From positions 21,287,703 to 21,351,702 of the forward strand of contig JABBOT010000007.1 in NCBI GenBank assembly GCA_016165875.1: DNA of 64,000 nucleotides. Direction: 5' to 3'. This DNA is from Acanthopleura granulata (Eukaryota; Mollusca; Polyplacophora; Chitonida; Chitonidae). The notes below the pieces were generated by a model. It worked only from the letters and a program-made list of their open reading frames with translations. It did not search any database and was not told where the DNA came from. Shown piece by piece: positions 28,101 through 38,400 of the stretch (position 1 is the stretch's first letter; every line of letters starts with the position of its first letter). Position numbers and translations under genes: made by a program.

Positions 28101-30360
28101 ATATCTTAAAAAAAGTATCTACCTTGAGATATTCTAAAGGAATCTTGGCTAAGTCTGTAAAAAAAAAAGACAAAGTCAATTATATTCACATGTGAATTCA
28201 AATGAACATAACTCTTTATAATTTTTAAAACTGAATAATGTACAATGTATACAATCACCTTCATTCACATGGCATGGTTCAGTATTCAAACTTACACAAA
28301 TGTACGCACCCTCGCACGCAAAGAATGACTGGCTCTTCAATAGTTTTTATTTTCCACACTAAACCATGATGCATTTCACTTTCTTTCACAATCTGACAGA
28401 TATACATGTACAACTACACGGAGGCCAATGTGCAAAATCCAGGTGACACCCGACATGTTTGGCGATTTTCTAAGTATTTGTGGAAGAAATGCATAAATTA
28501 CATTTATCTGCCAAATTTTGGTTATTAAAAATTCAACAAATAATGTACATGTAGTCCATATCATGTTCCTGTGAATGAGTGAGTGCTTGGAGTTAAACGT
28601 CGTACTTAACAATGTTTCAGTCATCTGACGACGAGGCCATGTCATGTTGGAGTCCTCTCTCCTGTATATATTATTTTCTGATATATAACTGAATGCAGTG
28701 ACACTTCTCATGTCACAAAGGGCAGGCTGACTGAAACATCTTCAGCTTGGTGCATGTACATGCCATTTAGACGGATTTTAATTTGAAACTATCACTATTA
28801 CCCACAATGTTTAATCCCCATAGTAACAAGGGACTGTTTCTTAAAGAAAATCTTCTCATGATCAAGATTTTAAGGCATGGTAGAATGTCTGCCATTTACT
28901 GTGAACACTTTAGTGTTTCTACTTGAACATCTAAGCACTCATTAAACAATATCACATACCATCTCACAGACATGTATTTTCAAGGACGATGACTACAGGT
29001 ACACAATTAGAGGAATTCTTCTGGAAGCTACTGGTGTCCCAGTATCCATACAGGCTTCCCAACACCATGTAAATCATAGTTCTAAACAGCCTTCAGATCA
29101 TCAAATGTATGGAGAGTTTAGCAATACATTAGCCAAGTAGTAACATGTCCTTTCTACTAGGTTACAAGTTTAGTTTATTATGACTTAGTGCGCATTAGGG
29201 GTTGGAAGTTGTAACGGATGCAAAGTGCCAAATCTAATGAGAAAAATGAAACTCGAAAGCAGAGCCGAACTGGTCAGTTGAAAGCTGGACAGTAGGTGGC
29301 CGAGTTTGCATCATTAGTGTTCATTGGGACCTCCCCATGGCGTTGTAGCATAGTGGAAAGGCCATGTGCTTACTTGGCTGGCAATATATGGGCTTACAGG
29401 TCTTTCAAAAATGTCAAACATTGATTTCTTGCAAAAGCATCTCGGTCATGACTCTTGCTATTCCAAGATGACATGGATGTCCTGCTCTCTGTTAAATCTG
29501 ACTGTACTTACCCTCTACATACTCTTTGCACGTGTAATCTAAGAAATGCTGAAAAAAAAAAACAAAAAAAAAAAACAACAATGTGGTCAGTTTTATTACC
29601 ATTCTAAAATAAACTACAATATCTGGTAATCATAAAGACTGGAGTGCTTTTTACCTTTAGTTTTCCTAGTGACCTCTTATGTTATTGTGTATTTCATGGT
29701 CACATGTTTTAATAGATCATAATTTTTTTTTTTTTTTTTTTGACTATCCATATCTCTTTACAATCAAGTTAGCGGTAATTATGATTCAAATTTCATCAGG
29801 CAGCATGCTGCGTGTGCACAACATTTGAAAAAGGTCTTCTGCTTGACTTAAACAATCAGTTGTCGACTTTACAGTCAATTTCACATTGAGGTGACAGAGG
29901 ACTTAGTTTGTTATTTTAAAATTCTGACAGTCATCGCAACACGGGTGCATGTCAGAATACTAAAATAACACATCTAGATATACTTGCTGAGACCGAATGA
30001 GCTGAAAGTAAGAACTCACGTGGAAACGCCGTCCAATTCATTATTCTTAACAGATGGCTACATTGGGAAGCCACTACATAACGGAGATAGCACACTATAC
30101 CCCCATTACCTGTGCGTGTTTCTAGTTTATTTACCTTGACAACAATTCAACAACAACAACCGCATGCTTACCCGCACGAAGCAAATGATTGTTTTCTGTT
30201 TCTTATAGATGTCCCCAAATCTTATTTTGTTTCCTAGCTCATCATACACGATGGCGTTTCGAACAGAGTTCAGGTCAATCTCTGGTTTTTCTGGTTCAAC
30301 ACCGCGAGAAATTCTTAAATCGGATGATACATCACACATGATCTCGTTGTTCGTTTCCAT
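24986..30360 (-). CDS. PRXL2C: PRXL2C/AAED1-type peroxiredoxin-like protein (complete, 7 exons)
   Basis: Exons (minus, 5' to 3'): 30360-30172, 29548-29512, 28154-28123, 27378-27325, 26706-26598, 26332-26207, 25113-24986, giving 675 nt with stop, or 224 residues (the human protein is about 226). All junctions are GT-AG and in phase. The thioredoxin-like fold contains YDELGNKIRFGDIYKKQKT, then YTCKEYVE, ADVRLVVLGPAAHKFIQ, DPERTVYKAF, STWRAM, QQGGAFIMGPG and HFAHHDQSSSDHMPIN. The family is regarded as redox-active, but the exact substrate is unclear. The usual CXXC pair is here D67-x-x-C70, so only one of the two cysteines remains. Start: ATG with A at -3 and G at +4; a second in-frame ATG is codon 8. 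The tail of exon 6 is amplified (see the tandem-repeat entry). Confidence 0.93.
25730..26247 (-). repeat. 129-bp tandem repeat spanning the exon 6 end and splice donor of PRXL2C (about 4 copies)
   Basis: Period is exactly 129 bp: the core TACATACC (plus strand) recurs at 26200, 26071, 25942 and 25813. Each unit holds a copy of the exon tail (variants of DVKQQGGAFIMGPG: DVKRQGEAFILGFG twice, DEKQQGEAFVLGPG once), then TG|GTATGT, then about 90 bp of former intron. Because 129 is divisible by three and no copy contains a stop, the frame stays open to 25704. A donor at any of exon ends 26207, 26078, 25949 or 25820 joins exon 7 in the same phase and would give proteins of 224, 267, 310 or 353 residues. 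Repeat structure is seen directly; use of the extra donors is inference. Confidence 0.93.
26207..26332 (-). CDS. PRXL2C: PRXL2C exon 6 (ends at the first of four repeated donors)
   Basis: 126 nt to the first donor (CCTG|GTATGT), residues 141-183. Contains SKHIKSGVVMGVLSSTW and GDVKQQGGAFIMGPG. Homologues run from this GPG straight into the sequence encoded by exon 7, which favours the first donor as the ancestral site. Three further donors lie 129, 258 and 387 bases downstream and would give in-frame extensions. Confidence 0.9.
26598..26706 (-). CDS. PRXL2C: PRXL2C exon 5
   Basis: 109 nt, residues 105-141: GFKKLTGYQYTLYCDPERTV and then YKAFNCVVKL. The YxDPER(T/E)xYK motif is diagnostic for the PRXL2C group. 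Ends in phase 1 at ACA|GTAAGA. Confidence 0.95.
27325..27378 (-). CDS. PRXL2C: PRXL2C exon 4
   Basis: 54 nt, phase 0 at both ends, encoding EADVRLVVLGPAAHKFIQ, a core beta-strand and helix of the fold. The donor is CAG|GTAAGT. Confidence 0.94.
27703..27903. mobile_element. MITE with TTTTTCTAGCCA termini, copy 2
   Basis: Inverted relative to copy 1. Shared interior words are TACATTGGTGATGAA and GTTTTCTGATTTGTTC (minus strand), and the ends are TTTTTCTAGCCA and TAGCTAGAAAAACC. Lies in the PRXL2C intron between exons 3 and 4. Confidence 0.75.
28123..28154 (-). CDS. PRXL2C: PRXL2C exon 3 (micro-exon)
   Basis: Only 32 nt, encoding DLAKIPLEYLK, which directly follows KEYVE in this family. The acceptor has ten Ts before ACAG. 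The donor is AAG|GTAGAT. Confidence 0.92.
28572..28640 (+). repeat. Dispersed repeat fragment with GTTAAACGTCGTACTTAAC module
   Basis: Contains GTGAATGAGTGAGTGCTTGG and GTTAAACGTCGTACTTAAC, then TTTCAGTCATCTGACGACGA. This module is familiar from mollusc and other lophotrochozoan repeats. Lies in the PRXL2C intron between exons 2 and 3. Confidence 0.55.
29330..29420 (+). repeat. tRNA-like repeat head
   Basis: GTTGTAGCATAGTGGAAAGG resembles a tRNA D-arm/A-box. No matching T-arm is seen, so it is a SINE-type fragment and not a tRNA gene. Lies in the PRXL2C intron between exons 2 and 3. Confidence 0.35.
29512..29548 (-). CDS. PRXL2C: PRXL2C exon 2 (active-site micro-exon)
   Basis: Only 37 nt, encoding HFLDYTCKEYVE plus one base. 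The acceptor follows an unusually long T tract (A-runs on the plus strand at about 29550-29578). The first position of the expected CXXC pair is Asp instead of Cys. Confidence 0.93.
29729..29751. repeat. Poly-T homopolymer
   Basis: A run of about 20 Ts in the PRXL2C intron 1; A-runs of similar length flank exon 2 at 29551-29577. Confidence 0.9.
30172..30360 (-). CDS. PRXL2C: PRXL2C exon 1
   Basis: 63 codons, phase 0. Begins METNNEIMCDV and includes RNAIVYDELGNKIRFGD and TIICFVR, the first strands of the thioredoxin-like fold. The donor is CGG|GTAAGC. Confidence 0.93.
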
Positions 30361-30794
30361 ATTTGACAGTGCATGTGCTTGCGCGACTGTTGTGACGCGA
30401 GACTGTCGGACATAGGGGCGGATAACTCGGGACAAGCTTTGGCATGTCCAGATCATTAGACTAGTTCTGTCCTGTATGGTACAAATGTTCAGTGAAACGG
30501 AGAGAAGCAACCATACGTTACGGATATTTTACGAGGCATTATCCGGCTGGGGCTGATCGAAGAAATAATGTAGTTCAAAGTGCATAAAAAAGCCTCAATC
30601 CCTGTGATAGCCTAGAGTGTGTTTTGAAAGAAATGAGAATACATGTAGGCCTGCTTAACCAACTGATTGCAAACGTACATATATATACAACGATAACTAT
30701 CCCTCACGAAGTTAAAAAAAATATACACCTTGTTATTTTTTGGATCTTGTGAAACCAAAATATCGCAATTCAAGGTAGTTACAGTTGTTTCCGC

Positions 30795-30802
30795 TGACGT
30801 CA
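30795..30802. promoter_or_regulatory. Palindromic CRE/ATF site upstream of PRXL2C
   Basis: A perfect TGACGTCA lies 435 bp before the PRXL2C start codon. A CREB/ATF role is inferred from the motif alone. Confidence 0.3.
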
Positions 30803-32510
30803 CGAGGACCCTGTTTCCGCTGTTAAAGCCATAGACGCCTATAACGTGACATCGTGTTTTCGGTTTCTCTATACTGGCGTATTTCATGCACTATTAAGAA
30901 TTTCAGATTAAAAGCTGTATGTCCTGTAGTTATCAAACACGTGAGGACAATATAGCTGTGAGCTCTTAGGTCCGCTTCCTCCCCTCCTCCGAAATACATT
31001 TTCATATAACAAGGGTTACATTATAATTTGCTGTCTGCTCTTTTAAAGACTTCCCGACCGGTAACATATAACCTGAAATCTAATCATAGACCTACGTTAG
31101 TAACTTTAAAAAGACCAGACTTGGAACATCATTTGTGAGTACATACCAAGTCATATCAAAAGAAAAAAAATATACATAAAGAAAGCAAACAGAAATCCGG
31201 TATTTCAACCGTTTAAGGGACATGTATATGTTTTCTTTGTACATACATGTAAATGTAAAATACAACCCCTTGTCTACCTGATGAGTGGAGATAAAAAAGT
31301 ACCGGTTGTTCTTTTAATGTTCAATCATGGAACTATACATATAGCTCCATGGTTCAAAAAATGTCTTTTTTTAATCCAGCTGATAGATGTGACAGTTCAA
31401 AGTGCCATAAAGAGAACCGATATACACTGTACTATGATATAGGTATAACAGATATAGGGCCTATAAGTTTTGACCCAATATGCTTCTACTGGCGAAAAGT
31501 ATTAAGAAAAATTTAAACACCAACAAGTAAACTAGGCTTTATAATTAAATGAATAAAACATAAATGAACACATAAATAAACAAGCAAATACATGTAATTA
31601 AAGAAATAAATAAATAAGGTGTGTCGATCGCCTTGTGATTCTGTAGCCCCCATATAACAACGGGCAGACAGTTCTGGACATAAACGATGGTACTGGTAAA
31701 CCAAATGTACACTAGGCTATATAGAATTACTGGTATTGTCTTTTGTTGCCAGCATAAGGTATTGGTTTTAAAATATTACATGGTAAAAAAAAAATTAAAT
31801 AAATTACACAAAAAATAGAAAAAGGAATAAGACAAAAACTCACAATTTAACTTGTTCCAAGGACGTGCCATATCTAAATTCAGTTTTAGAGTACCCCTAA
31901 CAATTTGATGTTACTAGATTTGATTTATTAAGTTTTAGCTGTCTTCATTTCTTCCTCGCCTCAACTAAGGCTGTTTGTAGGGGAAGAGGGGGGTCATAGG
32001 CTAAATCCAGGTGGGGCTGATATAATCAATACCACAGTTCTTTCCCCTGGTACATAACTCTGGCCTTAACTAGTCGTGGTTTTGAAGAGGTGTGGTTGGA
32101 AGACACATATGCCTAATTCAAACCACAACACTATATTTTTCTCATGTACGTAGTAAAGAAGCGTATCAATATCACCGGAGGGTTCTCTTTGGGATAGACA
32201 TGGAATGACGGAACTGGCTGATCGGAAAGATAGATTATAGGCCTATACATTGACAAGGTAGGCCTATATACATGTATGTATGTGCATAAAGGCCCGTGCA
32301 TACGTGCGTGTAACTGTATTGGGCTTATTGGCCCTTTACTCCGGCATTCATCTCTTTAACACAAAGATGTAAAATGGAAAAGTAAAAATGGAAATTTGTG
32401 GCACAGAAAAGGATAATTTCATAAAAGTAAACTCGCTACAAGCTACAATTTGCGGTGTTCAGGCCAAATATAAGGGTACAACTTACATGGAATCCATGAA
32501 AACGAAAGTG

Positions 32511-32639
32511 GTAGCCAATAAGACCACGTGTCTACATACCTAAATCTTACGTACATTCTGCACTTTCATGTATGGTAGCCAATAGGACCACGTGTCTACA
32601 TACCCAAATCTTACGTGCATTCTGCACAGTCATGTATGG
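32511..32639. repeat. 64-bp direct duplication, each copy with a CACGTG E-box
   Basis: Two adjacent copies starting GTAGCCAATA at 32511 and 32575 and differing at a few bases. Each has CCAAT-like GCCAATA and CACGTG (32525-32530 and 32589-32594). Confidence 0.9.
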
Positions 32640-33452
32640 ATTGTAACCCTCGCAAAAAAAAGACAAATATCATTTTTGTGTTAAAGTTAATAAAAATGTT
32701 CCACTTACCAACATGTTCGAAGTAATTTGCCCATTTTGCAAGGAAATGGCGAAAAGTAGAAGTGTAGCGATATTCCAAAACAGAAGAACAAACTTTTGAC
32801 CGTTGGCTAAGGTATAACGTCTAACATACGTCGCATATGCTTTGTTGCAACGCGCGTACGTGTTTATACAACAACCACTTGCGGTGAGTATATTATACTG
32901 ATTCGCAATGTAATCATAGATGCAACGCACCAGATGAGCCAGTATATGCTAATGAAGTCTTACTCAGTCAACATACGAATTACTAATTAACAGAGTAAGC
33001 CATCAGTCAGTCAAGTGTTTTTCTGCCCATGAAAGAACTAAAAATCTGCATACGTGTAGTGAGCCCACATACACTGTCAATAGGTCAGCTTAATATTCTG
33101 CTAATAAGACGGCAAGCACCCTAGTAAGTGTGCGCCGTCTCCTCGGCTTATACAACAACGACCAACCTCACACCATCAGTCAGTCAACTACATAGCCTAC
33201 GTGTACATGAAAGCCAATAAAAGACTAACTTACAAACCAGTCTGTCAACAAAAGTTTCTCCCGACAATGAAACAAACTAGTCATCCATATATAGTACACC
33301 AGTGAACTAAATATTGTTGTGTCATTAAAACAGCTAAGACTATTATACATCGTCAGCCTGTCAACTAAGCATTCATCTGTCAGTGAAATATAAATAACAG
33401 CTAAAAGCCCACCATCAGTGAGTAAAAATGTCAAGCCCTCAGCCAGTCAGCG

Positions 33453-33455
<3 letters not shown>

Positions 33456-33504
<49 letters not shown>

Positions 33505-33536
33505 ACGCACACACACACGCACACACACACAAACAC
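33456..33536. repeat. (CA)n microsatellite
   Basis: About 80 bp of mostly ACAC with AAAC and ACGC interruptions in the second half. Confidence 0.98.
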
Positions 33537-34140
33537 CAGCAAATATGGCTTAAAACAGTGATTCTCATCCAAGACATCTCAATTACAAAATGGACATTTC
33601 TCCTCGCACTGAGTTTATTTGCGCGTTCTCAAAAAGATGTTACATGCTCATTTCCTCTGCTGCAAGATGCAACTCTCGGGGGATTTTCTGGATGCAGCTA
33701 AGCATCGTCTAATAACCTTGGAACCTCTATACAATGTGAACATTGAGTGATTGTCATTTTACTTCTTCATCGATGCACAGTTTTATTTAAACTTCAATTT
33801 CTATTCCACAAATGTTTCTCATTATTTTGCGAGCAGGACTTGTGAGACGTCTAGAGGGTGAGGAAAATGAACGTTTTTACATAAAAGTAATCAGTTTTTG
33901 GTAACAAAAAGTCTCCCTTAAATTAGTGAACTCATTTCTACACTTCTTCAATAAAAAATTTCCTAACACTGTTTGTTTCACAGTTTTATTCATTTAAAAA
34001 ACGAATTAGAGGATTTTCTTGGTTTTGGGAGATATTTTCCCGTTCAATCAAGGGAATTGTTCTATTGTATTAAACAATGTCATGACGCTCTTCCCTTTAG
34101 AATGGAAAGATCATCAGGCTCTTTAAAGCGCCAAAGGAAA

Positions 34141-37100
34141 AGCCATCGGAATTGAATTTTTTTTAAATCAACGAGTTGTGCAAGTGTTCATTATGAACCA
34201 ATCTTCGACTCATATGAGACTTTAATGGAATGGCACAATACAAATAATTCTTTTTATTTTTTTACTGAATTCTAACAATTAAAGTGAAGATAAAAAAAAT
34301 GTTATCACCGTTGTACATCCGTAAGCAGAATCCTATGGATGGCAAATGACTTTTCCGCCAGGAGAAGATTCTTTAAAACTTTTCTAAACAGGAAAAGGAT
34401 TTTCAAATTAAAAAAAGAAAACAAAAAAAAAACACCCTCCATAAAGATTTTATGAAATATTAATTGACTGAATGATTATATCCGGAATAAGAACCTGAAG
34501 GCTGCTTATTGAGGCTTCATGCTCACTGCGGCGTCAACGGACACTCTTTGTATATGTAGCCTCTTTCATCGTGTTCATCCTCCTCAGACACTCACCTATT
34601 TTTCTTTGGGTGACCTTGAACTTTAAGGCACGAGTTGTAACAGATATTTTTGGATGTGATATCATAATCTCTTAGAAATAAGTATGCGAGTGTTGGGCAG
34701 AGAGGACTACAAACGGCTAAAACTTACCCTTGGAAATAGAAATAATCTGTTCAGCCCGGTGGGTGTGTTTCCCCTTCACCACGCCGTCGTAAACGTTTCA
34801 TAAAATTACGGGTAAAAGACCTCGCAACAAGCTGCCAGATGTTTTCATTGTAAATTACCTGTCACAATGGCCGCAAAAGTCACCTGTTTTCCCTTAGGTG
34901 TCGCCTTTCTAGAGGCTATCGATGATCTCAGCCCAACTGGCTAAGGTCCATGGGCTACTTTGGTCCCGGAAGCTCCGACACACCAGACGATTGGACGCGC
35001 AACCTAGCCACTTTTAGCAAGAACACGGGCCATTATTTGAACCCTAAGCAAGGCTGTATATAAAGACTAAAATGTTCACGAGGTACAAACATCTTAGGAT
35101 TTACGGTTGGGGTTGAAGCAACAGAACTGCAAAATGTATCCAAGTTCAGTGGCCGCCTAGATCCCGGAGACTGGTATTTCAGACAACCAGAAAGGCCTGT
35201 TAGGTTATTTCTGGTGACTAAAATTATTACAGGATGCCGGGATAAATTGGTTATCAGTCTTTTTCTTTCTTTTGTTGTTCATAAATGGTTGTAACTTTTG
35301 CTTCCTCCTGGCAGCTAAATTACTAACCCAGGCCAGTAAGCGAGGGTATTGGGGCCTACAAGAACCCGGAAGCTCTGGTATTTCAAATAGCCGACACTCG
35401 TTTTAGGCGTTTTTGTTGAAAAAAGCTTGTTTTTTCTTCTCCTTGTCTTTATGTACTGATAGCTTTTTCTTAGCAGTTTTTCTCAGTTCCCTATGATATG
35501 CCCACGGCCTTCTCGTTTCCCTTATATACTGGCGGTTCATCAAGGCCAGTGTCTCGTTGCGTCATTTAATATGTTGTTCCTGGGGCGTAAGAGCGTTCAC
35601 ACTGTGCAGACTCATCTCTTAATGTGACCTCACGATGGCTTCCTCTCCGGACGTACGTTGGACGTATGTGACAGACTAGGATCGGGGTTGAACCTCGCAC
35701 CTCCTGCCCATGAAGTTCTAGTCTCCTTGGTAACCATATTAGTTTGCTCTTAATATAGGCTTTTTTTCTTTGTTTTTTTTTTTTAAATAGACAGCTTAGG
35801 TTTTCATTTGCTATCCCGTCTTTTTCGTTCTTTCTTTACTTTTCTATATTTTTTTTCCCTCACCCTAAAGAGGTTACCTCTGGATTTTCCCTATAACAAA
35901 ATTACGTATGTTTTATCACTAAGGGGACTGGAGCAGTAAAGCATTTGTAGAAATGCCTGAGTTTGTGGATACTATGCTCATATTTGTATTTGGTCCATAT
36001 GCTGTGTATGGTCAGATGACCCACAGATGGCACAGTCTGTTGCCGTTGTTGTCAGAATATTCCCGGACTACCCGTCACCGTCCGCCCGGAAACACCAAGA
36101 GCTTCAGATAGACTTGATTAATTCAGATCCGACTGGCTGTGTATGTCTGTGCCACATTAGTACATATGGACAGAATCTTAACTCTACCATTATTCTATGG
36201 CTACAATAGCTCAAAGAATAATCCACCACGGTTATCACTTTGTATCACCACAGATGCGCTGACTGCAGCATATAGATGACTCCATGCATATATTTCTGAA
36301 GAACGAATAGTGTGGCTAAGTGGGTAGTCAAAGGCTAAATTTTATGCGATTTAATAGCCGAATGAGACGCCAGGGTCCTATATTTCCACGACAGAGTCGA
36401 AACCTGTCCAGCGTTTATAAGTCATGGTCACCGATACTACAGCCTCAGATTGTTAAATCGCTGGTTCACAACGACGATATTGGGAGCTTGAGGTCGAGTG
36501 TCCGACTGTTGCTATACAATGTCGTGAAAGTATTTCCAGGTACAGTTTTCAATGGTCTTTCCACTTACCATAAATTCTTTCTTTCCGTGGTCTTTTATTT
36601 TAATTTAATTGTAGTTGCATTTGTCTTGAGCTTACAGCCTGAGATATACACCAATTCCAAATGAAAGCTGATCGCATCTACCACGATTCAAGAATTTCTT
36701 TCATGCGTTTAATGGCTTCAACATAGATAGCCTTCAGATAGGCGACTTCAGGGATGACGTCTAAGTGGAATGTCTATCCCACCCTTCAGGGCGAAAATGC
36801 CAAGTGGTCGATTTACTAATGACAAGTTATTAATCGGAGCTTTATTATGATTTCATGACACATTAGAACATCAATCAGGATTTATCTTATTTAATTAGGC
36901 GAGTGTGAAACTTATTCGCGATAAGAGCTTTCCGATTAAAAGAGATTTAGTGCCACGGTGAATATGAGCAATATTTAACAAGGACCTAATTATCGATTTC
37001 TGAGAGTCGAAGCTCCAGTGTTTTCTTGACCCACTGTTTCCTACCGTCAATCGGTTACTTTGTCGGCGTCAATTTGCTAAGTAGCCTGAGCGAACTCTTT

Positions 37101-38400
37101 TTCTGGTCTCCACCATTAAAATCAGGACAGTATAAATATAAGTCCGAGATTTACTTCCCATACAAGGTGCAATGGTCATCAAGTTTCGCCTAGTAGCTTT
37201 CACCAAAGGAATATGACGTCACAGTGTCCTAATTATATGTTAGCGGTGTATTCAGAAATCAAAGGTGATTGACTGAATTAAGTAAAGCGTAGACACTATT
37301 ACTTTGAAATTCCCTCTTGATGTTTATTTTCGTGAGACTGGCTTTTTTCTGGCTATGTGAAATGGAAACTTAAGTTGTAAAAGTAGATAAGGCATGGAGT
37401 TCACTCTGCACATTGCCACCTGTCGGTAGGGGAAATAACTTCTACCAACCGCTCACTTTATTACTTCCGTCCACATTTGTCACGATTATCTCATTAGATT
37501 CGAATGAAAGCCTCTGTCAGTAATGGATGGGTCACCATCAAGTGTCACTCTGTGTAGAGCCGCTGTATTTCTCTGACCAGATAGTTCGGACCGTTATCAT
37601 GCACTATGTATGGTTGTTTGGCATCTTCTGGGAATCTCGGCGGGCGAATGTTACGGACATGTCGACATCAGCATCTGAGTGGTCAACAGGCAGACCCGGT
37701 GTACACTCACCCCTGGGTGTTATAATGTAGATCTGCATTCTTTGCATTCACTAACGTAACTCAGCGTAATGTGTCATCGTGCATTCCACCTAGTGTTACA
37801 TCGCAGATTCAACCTAGTGTGCCACCACGGATTCAACCTAGTGTGTCATCGTGGATTCAACCTAGTTTGCCACCACGGATTCAACCTAGTGTGTCATCGC
37901 CGATGTAACCGAGCTTGTTGCTTTTGGGAACGGTGACGCATTTCTACAGGAACATTTTCTGCTGAAGCTTCCTGTAAGGGGACTTACATCTTGCACGTCT
38001 GTATGCGCATGTTTCCACTTGTCCAGTCAGATGAGGGCAAAAATATCCTCTTTTTTTTAATGCTTCGCTACCCGAGTTTGGCCAAATTAACTAAGTTATA
38101 AGACTGTTTTTAAAACCATATTTACTAGGCGCCGACTAAATGAGACAATTTGTCCAGGGGGAGAGCAATTTTAGTTCTTTTTCAGTACGCTGATACTGAG
38201 CAGCACTTACAACTTGAATAAATAAAAGCGTTTTATTGCGAATGATCCCAGACATTTGCCAGAGGTGGAGTGGGTTTTACGATGATGAAAAGAAGCAGTT
38301 CAAACGCCCGCTTTTTTTCCTGAAATACCGCAAACTCAACCATAGTCATCTAGTTAAGTTTTAATAGCTCTGTTAGTGTGAACATTAATTGCTGTGAACT
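34141..38400. repeat. Duplicated non-coding block A (paralogue of block B)
   Basis: Matches 42400-47150 in the same order and orientation. Anchors: 34357/42725 (TCTGCCAGGCGAAG-like), 35978/43412 (GTATT(T/C)GGTCCATATGC), 36100/43556 (CTTCAGATAGACTTGATTAA), 36824/45018 (GACAAGTTATTAATCGGAGC), 37011/45240 (GTGTTTTCTTGACCCACTG), 38279/47106 (ACGATGATGAAAA). About 1.4 kb present in A (34560-35940) is absent from B. No open frame is conserved between the copies. Confidence 0.8.
37767..37909. repeat. 24-bp minisatellite, about 6 copies with alternating variants
   Basis: The unit is CCTAGTGTGTCATCGTGGATTCAA-like (given here by its parts CCTAGTGTG and CATCGTGGATTCAA). Later copies alternate between a TCATCG type and a CCACCACG type, giving a 48-bp higher-order period. 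Lies in block A. Confidence 0.85.

Larger units (their letters stand above)
30361..34140. other. Intergenic region right of PRXL2C
   Basis: No gene seen. Holds the CRE-like site, a small near-perfect hairpin at 31326-31351, a 64-bp direct duplication (32511-32639), a stretch with loosely repeated CAGTCAAC/CAGTCAG words (about 32965-33450) and a CA microsatellite. Confidence 0.6.

Noticed and set aside
29333..29420. tRNA gene
   Set aside because: Only an A-box-like word is present, with no matching T-arm at tRNA distance; read as a SINE fragment.
32670..32930. First exon of a minus-strand secreted protein (hydrophobic FVLLFWNIATLLLFAIS, then a GTAAGT donor)
   Set aside because: No upstream ATG in frame and no following exon before PRXL2C.
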